Shown here: piece after piece, positions 47,949 through 57,290 of the stretch
How positions within the stretch are numbered: position 1 is the stretch's first letter
Layout of the letters: the number at the start of each line of letters is the position of its first letter
Source: Listeria cossartiae subsp. cayugensis
GTDB lineage: Bacteria; Bacillota; Bacilli; Lactobacillales; Listeriaceae
DNA: 64,000 nucleotides
Direction: 5' to 3'
Assembly: GCF_014229095.1 (NCBI RefSeq)
Contig: NZ_JAARZC010000001.1
Span: 372,001-436,000, forward strand
The notes under the pieces: generated by a model
What the model saw: only the letters and a program-made list of their open reading frames with translations
Databases searched by the model: none
What the model was told of the DNA's origin: nothing
Translations under genes and position numbers: made by a program

Positions 47949-48710
47949 ATGGAGTTTGAATTTTTCCTTGCTGTAGTGATTGTTTTCAGCCGAGTTGCCA
48001 GTTTTTTATTTTTCTTTCCACTTTTAAAAGGGCGCAACATTCCGAACAGTGTCAAAGTGGTGTTTGGGATGGCGATCTCTATTCCAGTTGCAACGTGGGT
48101 GGATGTTTCTGGTATTACGACGCTACCTGATTTGTTGCTCCGGGTCACATCTGAAGTGGTATTTGGACTAGCGCTGGCAAAACTTGTGGAAATGATTGCG
48201 GTTATTCCGAAAATGGCTGGTTTTATGATTGATTATGATCTAGGTTTTTCGCAGGTGAACTTGATTGATCCGTCTTATGGGACACAAAACTCGATTACGG
48301 CTGCGATTTTAGATACCTTTTTTGTAGTGATATTCTTGTCGCTTCAAGGAATGGATTACTTAATTTATTACTTAATGAAATCGTTTGAATTTACGGCTTC
48401 GGTTTCGATTTTATTTGAAAAAGGGTTTATAGATTTATTGCTCGGGACGCTTGGTTTTGCGCTTGCTTCGGCGGTGTCGATTGCGCTTCCGATTATGGGT
48501 AGCATTTTTATCGTTAATATTATTCTTGCTTTTATCTCTAAGAGCGCGCCGCAAATTAACATTTTTATGAATGCGTTTATTATCAAAATTACGTTTGGGA
48601 TTTTCATTCTGGCGTGCGCGGTTCCTATCTTGAGTACAGTTTTTAAAAATTTGACAGATGAGATGATTCAACAATATGTGTCGTTTTTTGATTATTTACT
48701 GAAAAAATAG
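47949..48710 (+). CDS. fliR: Flagellar export apparatus protein FliR
   Basis: A 253-residue membrane protein with about six helices. It carries the FliR/SpaR pattern (FFLAVVIVFSRVASFLFFFPLLKGRNIPNSVKV). It starts 2 nt after the fliQ stop, so translation is coupled. Confidence 0.92.
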   Translation: MEFEFFLAVVIVFSRVASFLFFFPLLKGRNIPNSVKVVFGMAISIPVATWVDVSGITTLPDLLLRVTSEVVFGLALAKLVEMIAVIPKMAGFMIDYDLGFSQVNLIDPSYGTQNSITAAILDTFFVVIFLSLQGMDYLIYYLMKSFEFTASVSILFEKGFIDLLLGTLGFALASAVSIALPIMGSIFIVNIILAFISKSAPQINIFMNAFIIKITFGIFILACAVPILSTVFKNLTDEMIQQYVSFFDYLLKK

Positions 48711-48726
48711 GGAGGAGAACAAAAGC

Positions 48727-49773
48727 TTGGCAAAGGATAATAAAACGGAAAAAGCAACGCCGCGCCGCATTAAGAAAGCTCGAAACGAAGGTAATGTGGC
48801 GAAAAGTAAAGAACTGAATAATGCTTTTTCACTGCTGATTGTAGCTGGGCTTCTTTATTTTTTTGGAGAGATGTTTATTAAAAACACAATTCAAGCATTT
48901 GTTGCTCTTTTGAAACAGCCGCCAAAGCTTGCGAACATGGAAAGTTATAGTTTGTTTTACTTAATGGAATTTGGCAAAGTGCTACTGCCAGTTATGATTA
49001 TGGTCGTGATTTTCGGTTTGATGAACTACGGCGTGCAAGTCGGGATTTTATTTTCCGCGAAGGCAGTGAAGCCCCAGTTTAAACGACTAAATCCAGCGAA
49101 CTATTTTAAGCGAGTGTTTAGTGTGAAGGGAATTGTCGAGGTGGTGAAAGCGCTACTTTTAATTACGTTGCTTTCATACGTGGCGTATATTGGCTTTCGG
49201 GATCATCTAGATACGCTCATTAGTTACACCGGGCAAAATTGGCTTTACTCACTCGGACAAATTTTCGCTTTATTCAAAAATGAATTTCTGGCGCTATTCC
49301 TAGTAATCGCGGTGATTGGGCTGCTCGACTTCTTTTACCAACGCTACGATTATAAAAAAGGACTGCGGATGTCGAAGCAGGAAATTAAGGACGAAATGAA
49401 AGATTCAGAAGGGCGACCGGAAGTGAAACAGCGTCAAAGAAGCATTGCGCGGGGACTTCTCCAAGGTTCGATTACGAAAAAAATGGCGGATGCGACTTTT
49501 GTTGTGAATAACCCAACGCATATCTCGGTTGTGATGCGTTATGACAAAACGAAAGATCATGCACCTAAATTGCTCGTTAAAGGGGAAGATGAGCTGGCAC
49601 TTTTTATTCGTCAGGTGGCGGATACGGACGGGGTGCCGATGATTACGAATAGACAGCTGGCGCGGAGTATTTACTATACGACCAATCCAGATGAATACAT
49701 ACAAGAAGATTTATATAAAGACGTTATTGAAGTGATGAAAGAATTGATGGACGCAGACAAAATCAAGTTCTAA
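48727..49773 (+). CDS. flhB: Flagellar export switch protein FlhB
   Basis: A 348-residue FlhB. The N-terminus is KTEKATPRRIKKARNEGNVAKSKEL. Four membrane helices follow, then a cytoplasmic domain with the self-cleavage motif NPTH (near residue 260) that switches export from rod/hook to filament substrates. The start is TTG 48727, after GGGAGG. Confidence 0.93.
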   Translation: MAKDNKTEKATPRRIKKARNEGNVAKSKELNNAFSLLIVAGLLYFFGEMFIKNTIQAFVALLKQPPKLANMESYSLFYLMEFGKVLLPVMIMVVIFGLMNYGVQVGILFSAKAVKPQFKRLNPANYFKRVFSVKGIVEVVKALLLITLLSYVAYIGFRDHLDTLISYTGQNWLYSLGQIFALFKNEFLALFLVIAVIGLLDFFYQRYDYKKGLRMSKQEIKDEMKDSEGRPEVKQRQRSIARGLLQGSITKKMADATFVVNNPTHISVVMRYDKTKDHAPKLLVKGEDELALFIRQVADTDGVPMITNRQLARSIYYTTNPDEYIQEDLYKDVIEVMKELMDADKIKF

Positions 49774-49819
49774 CAACATATGAGCGACCTTTCTAATCTT
49801 AGAAAAGGCAGGTTTCAAA

Positions 49820-51895
49820 ATGGGGAATTTAGGTGCTATAAAAAAATATTTTGCTATCTTGATTGCGGTCTCGTTTGTTATTGCACTTATTGTGCCATTA
49901 CCTCCATTTGTGTTGGATTTAGTGCTTGTGACAATCTTGGCGTTCTCAGTGTTAGTTTACATGCGTGCCACATCAATTAAAGATTGGAATGAATTAAAGT
50001 CATTTCCGTCTTTACTACTTTTGATGGGGATATTTCGGGTTTCGATAAATATTTCGACGACGAGAGCGATTTTAACTACAGGGGATCCAGGGCAAGTAAT
50101 TAAACAATTTGGGAATTTTGTTATTGGCAGTAATTTTGTTGTTGGGATTGTTATTTTCATTATTTTAATCGTCTTTCAGTTTATTGTGGCAAATGGTTCT
50201 TCACGGACGGCCGAGGTGGCGGCGAGATTTACACTTGATGCTTTGCCTGGTAAACAGATGGCGATTGATGCGGATCTTAATCAACGGTTGATTACAGAGC
50301 CGGAAGCCAAAGAAAAACGTGCTTACTTGAATATGGAGACCGAATTTTACGGTGCAATGGACGGAGCTGGAAAATTTGTAAAAGGGGACGTTCTTTTTAC
50401 CGTTTTGCTTGCTGTTGTTAATATTGTATTCGGTTTAATTGTCGGAATGGTCCAAGGGGGGCTTTCGTTCGGGGAAGCTGCGGTGAAATATACCGAGTTA
50501 ACAATCGGGGACGGCATCGTGAGCCAAATTGGTTCGCTTTTAATGGCGATGTCTGCTGGGGTTATTGTTACTCGGGTATTTGACGGATCAGATGATAACG
50601 TTGCGGTCGGGATTTTCAAAGAATTAATGCAAAACTCGGTCGTTGTTTATACGCTTGCTGCAATGTTTATCTTAATGGGCGTATTTAGCCCGCTGCCAAC
50701 GATTCCGTTTGTCGGGATTGGTGTCGTACTTGGAATAATCGGCTATCGTACGCAATTCAATTTAAAGAAAAAAGAACAATTGGAACTGGAAAAAGAAATG
50801 GAATTGATTCAGTCAGAAACGAATTCGGCTGAGGCGGAGCACAACCAAGCATTTGGCGCAGCACGAGAAAAATTCCCTGTAGTTGTTGAACTTGGCTTAA
50901 ACATCGCGGCCCTCGTGAAACAAAAAATGAACGGAGAAACAGCGAAGGATAAAGTCGTCTTAATGCGAAAATCGATTTTACAAGATTTAGGTATTGGGGT
51001 TCCGGGGATTAATTTTAAAGATAATACGAGTTTTCAGCCGCGCGGGAAATATGAAATTAAGGTCAAAGGTGTTGCTGTTGCGAGTGGCGTTTTAAAAGCA
51101 GGGCATTTGTTAGCTTTGAAAACGCCTGGTGTGATGATGGACCTTGATGCGGAGCCGACTAAGGATCCGATTTTCGGGGAAGATGGTTATTGGATTTTGC
51201 CGGGCGAATTAGAAGATGCGCAAATGAAAAATTATCAGGTGCTTGAACCGCTTAGTATTTTAATTACGCATTTGGATGTCGTACTCCGGAAGAACTTGCA
51301 TGAACTACTGATGCGCCAACAAATTAAAGATTTAATTGATGGTCTTGCTGATGAAAACCAAATTTTGATTGATGAAATTAAGAAAAAGGAAATCGATTAT
51401 TCGCTCATTCAAGGAGTGCTAAGACAGCTGTTGAAAGAAGGGATTTCGGTTCGTGATTTACCAACGATTGTCGAAGGGATTATTGACGGTCAAACGATTT
51501 ATCCAAATGATCTTGACGGGATTACAGCGTTTGTCAGGGAGCGGATTTCGAAAGTTATTTGTGAACAAGCGAAAAATCAAGACGGCAAAATTTATGCGCT
51601 ACTTTTACAAGATTCGATTGAAATGGATACGGAAATTGTCAACACTCCGTATTATGGCTACGCGCTAAACTGGGCGCTAGACAAGGAACTGCCAATCATT
51701 CAAAAAGTAAGGGATACAGTGAATAAAGCGCAACTCACTGGGCGCGAACCCGTCATTTTAACAAGGCGGAAAGATTTTCGTTTTGGCTTTGTACGAGTTT
51801 TAGAAAGATATCAATTGGATGTGCCGGTGCTCTCCATTAGTGAACTGTCGCCGGAAACAGAAGTGGAGCAAATCGCACTGATTGAACCAACTTGA
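49820..51895 (+). CDS. flhA: Flagellar export protein FlhA
   Basis: A 691-residue FlhA with eight helices in the first 330 residues and a large cytoplasmic domain that docks chaperone-substrate complexes. The conserved RVSINISTTRAIL and FVVGIVIFIILIVFQFIV segments are present, as is the SRTAEVAARFTLDALPGKQMAIDADLN loop. The start ATG follows AAAGGCAGG. Confidence 0.94.
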   Translation: MGNLGAIKKYFAILIAVSFVIALIVPLPPFVLDLVLVTILAFSVLVYMRATSIKDWNELKSFPSLLLLMGIFRVSINISTTRAILTTGDPGQVIKQFGNFVIGSNFVVGIVIFIILIVFQFIVANGSSRTAEVAARFTLDALPGKQMAIDADLNQRLITEPEAKEKRAYLNMETEFYGAMDGAGKFVKGDVLFTVLLAVVNIVFGLIVGMVQGGLSFGEAAVKYTELTIGDGIVSQIGSLLMAMSAGVIVTRVFDGSDDNVAVGIFKELMQNSVVVYTLAAMFILMGVFSPLPTIPFVGIGVVLGIIGYRTQFNLKKKEQLELEKEMELIQSETNSAEAEHNQAFGAAREKFPVVVELGLNIAALVKQKMNGETAKDKVVLMRKSILQDLGIGVPGINFKDNTSFQPRGKYEIKVKGVAVASGVLKAGHLLALKTPGVMMDLDAEPTKDPIFGEDGYWILPGELEDAQMKNYQVLEPLSILITHLDVVLRKNLHELLMRQQIKDLIDGLADENQILIDEIKKKEIDYSLIQGVLRQLLKEGISVRDLPTIVEGIIDGQTIYPNDLDGITAFVRERISKVICEQAKNQDGKIYALLLQDSIEMDTEIVNTPYYGYALNWALDKELPIIQKVRDTVNKAQLTGREPVILTRRKDFRFGFVRVLERYQLDVPVLSISELSPETEVEQIALIEPT

Positions 51896-51916
51896 TGAGG
51901 GAGGGAATCCGTAGCA

Positions 51917-53140
51917 ATGGGAAAACATTTAGTAGAAAAGATGGAAATTTTTAAGGGGAATTCGAAACGTGAAATACATAAAAAAATTCAATTAGTAACG
52001 AACGAGCCATATAAAATTACGGATGAACGTGTCACAAAGCTTGGGATTTTTAAAAAACAGTATGAAGTGACGGCGGTTATTATGAGTGAAGTAGCGATAG
52101 CGGATGGTCGAATGGACTTCCAAGAAACCTTTCAAAAATCCGTCGTGAAACATAGACCGAAAACAGACGACTTATTGAAAAAGGAAAAGTTACTGGAAAT
52201 GCTAGCTGCGGGAGCGGAACTGGCGCAATCGACGCCGCTTCTCGAAGAACGCAAAACTCAGGAAGAAGAACTGTCGGTGATGCGGCAGGAACTAGCAGCT
52301 TTAAATCGCGAGCTGGCTGTGAAAATGCGCGAGGAGCGTGAGCAAAACAGTGATTTCGTGAAATTTTTGAAGAGCCGCGGGATTAGTGATACTTACGTGG
52401 CGGACTTTATGCAGGCGGGGCGGAAGCAGTTTAAGCAAGTGGAAACAGCGCATTTGGATGATATTACGGATTGGTTTGTCCCGTATTTATCTGGAAAATT
52501 GGCGGTGGAAGATTCGTTTGATTTAAGCAACCACCGGATTATTTCGTTGATTGGGCAAACGGGGGTTGGGAAAACGACCACGCTTGTGAAACTTGGATGG
52601 CAACTTTTAAAACAAAATCGCACAGTGGGTTTTATTACAACGGATACTTTCCGGTCAGGGGCGGTAGAGCAGTTTCAAGGTTATGCCGATAAACTTGATG
52701 TAGAGCTTATCGTTGCGACGAGCCCTGCGGAACTGGAAGAAGCCGTGCAGTATATGACGTATGTTAACGGAGTCGACCATATTTTGATTGATACGGTTGG
52801 AAGAAATTATTTAGCCGAAGAATCGGTGAATGAGATTGCGGCGTACACTGATGTGGTGCATCCTGATTTAACATGTTTTACGTTCTCATCCGGAATGAAA
52901 AGTGCAGATGTGATGACAATTTTACCAAAATTAGCAGAAATTCCAATCGACGGTTTTATTATTACAAAAATGGATGAAACAACGCGGATTGGCGATTTAT
53001 ACACCGTGATGCAAGAAACGAATTTGCCAGTTTTATACATGACGGACGGGCAAAATATTACGGAAAATATTTTCAGACCAAAAAGTCGTTGGTTAGCGGA
53101 ACGGTTTGTTGGGACGGATAGGAGGCAGGTGCTGGAATGA
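51917..53140 (+). CDS. flhF: Flagellar SRP-like GTPase FlhF
   Basis: A 407-residue SRP-family GTPase. The P-loop is GQTGVGKTTT near 214-223, followed by TTDTFRSGAVEQ, a G3 region DTVGRN and TKMDE for guanine specificity. The N-terminal B domain is variable, with a Glu/Arg-rich helix. FlhF guides placement and number of flagella. It overlaps flgG by 4 nt (ATGA). Confidence 0.92.
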   Translation: MGKHLVEKMEIFKGNSKREIHKKIQLVTNEPYKITDERVTKLGIFKKQYEVTAVIMSEVAIADGRMDFQETFQKSVVKHRPKTDDLLKKEKLLEMLAAGAELAQSTPLLEERKTQEEELSVMRQELAALNRELAVKMREEREQNSDFVKFLKSRGISDTYVADFMQAGRKQFKQVETAHLDDITDWFVPYLSGKLAVEDSFDLSNHRIISLIGQTGVGKTTTLVKLGWQLLKQNRTVGFITTDTFRSGAVEQFQGYADKLDVELIVATSPAELEEAVQYMTYVNGVDHILIDTVGRNYLAEESVNEIAAYTDVVHPDLTCFTFSSGMKSADVMTILPKLAEIPIDGFIITKMDETTRIGDLYTVMQETNLPVLYMTDGQNITENIFRPKSRWLAERFVGTDRRQVLE

Positions 53141-53916
53141 AGGGATTATATATTGGGGCAGCTGGGATGATGAACTATATGCAACATATACAAGTACATT
53201 CGAATAACGTGGCCAATGCGCAAACGCCGGGTTTCAAATTTGATCAGCTTACGAGTGAAGTGATTTCGAGAAACAAAGTGAACTATCAGAATGGACCTGT
53301 CACTAGGCAAGTTGGGACGATTGATTACGGTGTTCGACCTGCAGCGACGCACATTAATTTAACAGCTGGTTCGAGTTACATTACGAACCGTGACCGAGAT
53401 TTCTTTATGCAAGATACCAACCCGACACTAGGAAGCAATTTTTTCATCACAGCTAAAAATGGTGAAATTTCACTTTCACGTGGTGGACAGTTTCATTCCG
53501 ATCAGTTTGGTTTTCTGCGGACAGCGGATGGTGCCAATTTACTCAGTGCGACTGGAGAAGCGATTCAAGTGGGTCAAAAAACTTCGATTCGCGCCGAAGC
53601 AAATGGCGATTTATACAATGCCGAAACTAATCAATACTTGGGCCGCCTTGGAACTAAATTTGTTTCCGCCAATCAAGTAGATAGTTTGGTGAAAGACGGT
53701 GAAGGACGACTTCACGTAAATGGTATTAACACAATGAACTTGCCAGCTGGACAAGGGATTATCCAAAATGGCGTTATCGAAACGTCGAATGTTGATTTAG
53801 GCGTTGAAATGGTACAACTCATGGATAACCAGCGCATGGTACAAGCTTCGAAAAATGTCGTCAATATGTTCGATAAAGTGTACGACAAAGAAGCAACCGG
53901 ACTAATTCGTCAGTAA
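53137..53916 (+). CDS. flgG: Flagellar rod/hook-basal body protein FlgG
   Basis: A 259-residue axial protein with the rod signature VHSNNVANAQTPGFK near residues 22-36 and the conserved C-terminal heptad helix VEMVQLMDNQRMVQASKNVVNMFDKV. These terminal helices form the rod core. FlgG is the usual assignment; FlgF-type rod proteins are similar. Confidence 0.88.
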   Translation: MKGLYIGAAGMMNYMQHIQVHSNNVANAQTPGFKFDQLTSEVISRNKVNYQNGPVTRQVGTIDYGVRPAATHINLTAGSSYITNRDRDFFMQDTNPTLGSNFFITAKNGEISLSRGGQFHSDQFGFLRTADGANLLSATGEAIQVGQKTSIRAEANGDLYNAETNQYLGRLGTKFVSANQVDSLVKDGEGRLHVNGINTMNLPAGQGIIQNGVIETSNVDLGVEMVQLMDNQRMVQASKNVVNMFDKVYDKEATGLIRQ

Positions 53917-53944
53917 CGGCCTAGCTAAGGGGAGGGGAAAAAGA

Positions 53945-54733
53945 ATGATTCCAGATTTGGAAAAGGATTATCTTTACTTTACTCGTGTCGTCAAAAGGGA
54001 CTTAGGTTTAGATTTAGCGCTTTATAAAGAAACGCAAATGAAACGGCGGATTTTGTCTTTTATTGTGAAGAAGAAATATATTACTTTTGGGGAATTTTTC
54101 AAACATCTCAAAAAAGATGCCGTGCTGTTGGATGAGTTTATTAGTTTGATTACGATTAATGTGTCGTCGTTTTTCCGTAATCGTAATCGATGGGATGCGC
54201 TGGAAAAACAAGTGATTCCAAAACTGCTTGAAGATAGTCGCGGAAAACTTCGGGTATGGAGTGCGGCTTGTTCATCAGGTGAGGAGCCGTATTCACTAGC
54301 AATCATGATGGAACGTTCCGTTGGGACAAGACATTATGATATTTTGGCGACAGACCTTGAGCCAGCTATTTTAAAACGCGCGGTCATCGGGGAATATCAA
54401 AGCCGCCAAATGGAAGAACTAACCGAACCAGAACGTCAAACTGCATTCGTTGAAAAAGGGGATACATATCAGATTTTACCGGCCTATCGAAAGTCGATTC
54501 GTTTTAGACGGCACGATTTGCTCACCGATTATTACGAAAAAGGCTTTGATTTAATTGTCTGCCGTAATGTGTTGATTTATTTCACAGCAGAAGGCAAGCA
54601 TCAAGCATATCAGAAATTTGCAGATTCACTAAGACGTGGCGGCGTCCTTTTCATTGGCGGCTCAGAGCAGATTTTGAACCCAGCTGATTATGGTCTTGCC
54701 ACATTAAATAATTTTTTCTACATAAAAACCTAG
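53945..54733 (+). CDS. cheR: Chemotaxis methyltransferase CheR
   Basis: A 262-residue CheR. A helical N-terminal domain is followed by a SAM-binding domain with VWSAACSSGEEPYSLAI near 97-113, ILATDLEPAIL, and FDLIVCRNVLIYF. It methylates glutamates on chemoreceptors. No CheB methylesterase is visible in this window. RBS GGGGAGG. Confidence 0.92.
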   Translation: MIPDLEKDYLYFTRVVKRDLGLDLALYKETQMKRRILSFIVKKKYITFGEFFKHLKKDAVLLDEFISLITINVSSFFRNRNRWDALEKQVIPKLLEDSRGKLRVWSAACSSGEEPYSLAIMMERSVGTRHYDILATDLEPAILKRAVIGEYQSRQMEELTEPERQTAFVEKGDTYQILPAYRKSIRFRRHDLLTDYYEKGFDLIVCRNVLIYFTAEGKHQAYQKFADSLRRGGVLFIGGSEQILNPADYGLATLNNFFYIKT

Positions 54734-54757
54734 CAAAAATGGAATGGAGTTGGTTAG

Positions 54758-55093
54758 ATGGGACGAATGGAAAACATTAAAAATTTAGCGTTTTTTGAGG
54801 ATAAACCTGGACTCGCAGAACAAATCCTCATGCTTGAAAAGAAAGAACAACTTTTTTTACCAAATGAATTTGAAATTAGACAAACAGTTGGCTATCAAAT
54901 CGGGGATAAAGAAGTCATTTTAGGTCGGCTTGAGTCATTTTATTTTCTCGCTTTAAAAGGTGTCGATGAAGATGATTACCGCTCGCAAGCATTTGCCAGT
55001 GAAGCGGATGCTAAAGCGTTTTTCGTTCATTTACCAGAAATGGAAAACGAGTTAGTTGCCTTTTGGTTAAATGAAGTGGAATTAGTTCGCTGA
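54758..55093 (+). CDS. Uncharacterised flagellar-operon protein
   Basis: A 111-residue soluble acidic protein (FFEDKPGLAEQILMLEKKEQLFLPNEFEIRQ...), with no signal peptide or membrane segment. It lies 24 nt after cheR and 26 nt before motA, so it is surely co-transcribed with motility genes. No family is recognised. A chaperone or motor-accessory role would be guesswork. Confidence 0.75.
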   Translation: MGRMENIKNLAFFEDKPGLAEQILMLEKKEQLFLPNEFEIRQTVGYQIGDKEVILGRLESFYFLALKGVDEDDYRSQAFASEADAKAFFVHLPEMENELVAFWLNEVELVR

Positions 55094-55119
55094 AATAAGT
55101 AGGTGGGAGATGAAGTAAC

Positions 55120-55971
55120 GTGGAAATAACAACGATTGTAGGACTTGTGTTGGCAGTGATAGTCATTGCGGGCTCATTCATGATTCAAAATATATCACTG
55201 GCGATGTTATTTAGCGCTGAAGCTTTAATTGTCATCATTCTTGGGACAATTACGGCTGTGATGATGGCGCACCCATGGAGTGATGTAAAAGTAGTACCGA
55301 AACTATTCAAAATTCTTTTCACAAAAGAGAAGATGCCGGACAAAGTGGACGTGCTCGTGCAATACAAAGAATATGCCGATGAAATTAGGCGTAGCGGGGT
55401 ACTGGCGCTGGAAGATTCTGTCGATGAAATTGAAGATCCATTTATGAAACGAGGCATGCGCTTAGTTGTAGATGGTCAATCTTCCCCAGAATTTTTACGG
55501 GATGTTTTGGAAGAAGAAGTAGCGAGCATGGAAGAACGTCATGCTGCTTATGCCAAGATTTTTGCATCAGCCGGAGCATATGCGCCGACGCTCGGTGTAC
55601 TTGGAGCAGCGATGGGACTCATTCATGCGATGGGCGAAATGTCGAACCCAGACAAACTTAGCGAAGCAATAGCCGCGGCGTTTGTTTGTACCATTTTCGG
55701 TATTTTTACCGGTTACGTGCTTTGGACACCATTTGCCAATAAATTAAAAGTGAAATCACAAAAAGAAGTGCATTTGAGATATATGATGATTGAGGGAGTC
55801 GTCGCGCTTCAAGAGCGAAATGCACCACGAGTTGTGGAAGAACGTTTATTATCTTTTTTAAGTCCAAAAGAGAAAGATGTGCTGCGAAATGGAAAAGGGA
55901 AGAAAACGAGAGAAGTGGAGGAAATTGAGCGTGGCCAAGCGTCGCAAGAAACCGCAGGAGGAACACGTTGA
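55120..55971 (+). CDS. motA: Flagellar stator protein MotA
   Basis: A 283-residue MotA with four membrane helices (two near the N-terminus, two near 150-210) and a cytoplasmic loop (about 60-145) carrying charged residues for contact with the rotor. The C-terminal KSQKEVHLRYMMIEGVVALQE is typical. The start is GTG 55120 after AGGTGGG. It overlaps motB by 41 nt. Confidence 0.92.
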   Translation: MEITTIVGLVLAVIVIAGSFMIQNISLAMLFSAEALIVIILGTITAVMMAHPWSDVKVVPKLFKILFTKEKMPDKVDVLVQYKEYADEIRRSGVLALEDSVDEIEDPFMKRGMRLVVDGQSSPEFLRDVLEEEVASMEERHAAYAKIFASAGAYAPTLGVLGAAMGLIHAMGEMSNPDKLSEAIAAAFVCTIFGIFTGYVLWTPFANKLKVKSQKEVHLRYMMIEGVVALQERNAPRVVEERLLSFLSPKEKDVLRNGKGKKTREVEEIERGQASQETAGGTR

Positions 55972-56758
55972 TGAGACGTGGCTAATTCCATATAGTGATT
56001 TGCTGACACTTTTACTTGCTCTATTTATCGTTCTGTTTGCCTCCAGTTCAGTTGATGCAAAAAAATTCGAACAAATGGGAAATGCGTTTAAGAAAATTGT
56101 GGAGGAAGGCGCGGCAGGCAACCAAGCATATGTATCAAAAGAAAAAGGACCAGATGATCCAAATGTGAATGCAGTCTTGAAGGCGATGGAAGAGCAAGAT
56201 AAAAAGAAAGAAGCAAGCGAACAAGAGAAAGCCAAAAAAGCAGCAGCAGCCTTACTTAAAAAGCAAAATGAAGAAAAGATTGAAGCCTTTAAAAAACAAA
56301 TTGATAGTTATATTGCAGCAGAGAATTTAGGGACGAAAATGACGACGAAGTACTCGGATGAAGGGCTTCTGATTACAATTCGCGATGATATTTTATTCCA
56401 GTCGGGTAGTGCGGAATTGACTGCTGGGAAACGCGAAATCGCCAAAGAAATCGGCGAACTTTTTGCGCAAGGGAAGGGAACGATGGAAGGAATTGTTTCT
56501 GGGCATACGGATAATGTGCCGATAAGTACATCGATTTATTCTTCCAACTGGGAACTAAGTGTCGCCCGTGCCGTTAATTTCATGGAAGCGATCATCCAAG
56601 AAAATAGCGAAGTAAATCCAGGCGAGTTTAGTGCTCGTGGCTACGGCGAATTCAGACCCGTTGCTAAAAATGATATCGCAGCAAATCGCGAAAAAAATCG
56701 GCGTGTAGAAATTATGGTCCGCCCAATAAATCGCGATACGCTAGATGAAGATGAGTAG
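55931..56758 (+). CDS. motB: Flagellar stator protein MotB
   Basis: A 275-residue MotB. After a short basic N-terminus, WLIPYSDLLTLLLALFIVLF forms the single helix with the proton-carrying Asp. A Glu/Lys-rich plug/linker follows, then an OmpA-like peptidoglycan-binding domain with VSGHTDNVP and NREKNRRVEI. GTG 55931 is 9 nt after GGAGG and gives the usual length. The longer frame inside motA (from 55877) adds an implausible Arg/Lys-rich extension. Confidence 0.9.
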   Translation: MAKRRKKPQEEHVDETWLIPYSDLLTLLLALFIVLFASSSVDAKKFEQMGNAFKKIVEEGAAGNQAYVSKEKGPDDPNVNAVLKAMEEQDKKKEASEQEKAKKAAAALLKKQNEEKIEAFKKQIDSYIAAENLGTKMTTKYSDEGLLITIRDDILFQSGSAELTAGKREIAKEIGELFAQGKGTMEGIVSGHTDNVPISTSIYSSNWELSVARAVNFMEAIIQENSEVNPGEFSARGYGEFRPVAKNDIAANREKNRRVEIMVRPINRDTLDEDE

Positions 56759-56767
56759 GTGAGTTGA

Positions 56768-57268
56768 TTGCAACTTTTTTTAAGTGGTTCGCATACGTTA
56801 ACCGATTATGACAAACAAGAAATACAAGCATACCTCGAAAAATTTGCACCAGTGAACCACATTCACTTGCTTTGCTATAAGTCGATTGAAAATGAAGTGT
56901 TACAATTTTTCTTGAAAAAAGAGCATCTGGCACCGCGACTTTCGATTTACACTTTTGCACCGAAAGAATGTTTGCCAGAGCCGTTTCTTTCGACAATAGA
57001 TTACCTAGAACGTTTAGGCAGTAGCTATCAATCATTTGGTTATTTTGACACGGTGATTGCGAAGCCGACTTATGAGAAATTCTTAGCACAAATTGTTAGT
57101 AAAATGGATTTGGTTTGTTGTTTTTATAACGGGGATAAGCCGACTGATGTGATACCAGTCGATGTTGCGAAAGCGTTCGATGTGCAAAGTATGATTTATG
57201 ATTTGCCAAAAGCGAAGAAACATCTACTACACCGGGCGAGCAGCGATAAAATAAAATTAGTGAATTAA
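56768..57268 (+). CDS. Uncharacterised flagellar-operon protein
   Basis: A 166-residue soluble protein with alternating strands and helices (MQLFLSGSHTLTDYDKQEI..., DLVCCFYNGD, KAFDVQSMIYDL), possibly a Rossmann-like fold related to SLOG or TIR nucleotide-binding domains, by impression only. The start is TTG 56768 with AGGTGAG. It sits 9 nt after motB and 22 nt before gmaR. Function unknown. Confidence 0.75.
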   Translation: MQLFLSGSHTLTDYDKQEIQAYLEKFAPVNHIHLLCYKSIENEVLQFFLKKEHLAPRLSIYTFAPKECLPEPFLSTIDYLERLGSSYQSFGYFDTVIAKPTYEKFLAQIVSKMDLVCCFYNGDKPTDVIPVDVAKAFDVQSMIYDLPKAKKHLLHRASSDKIKLVN

Positions 57269-57290
57269 TTGATAGAAAGAGGGAAGATTC

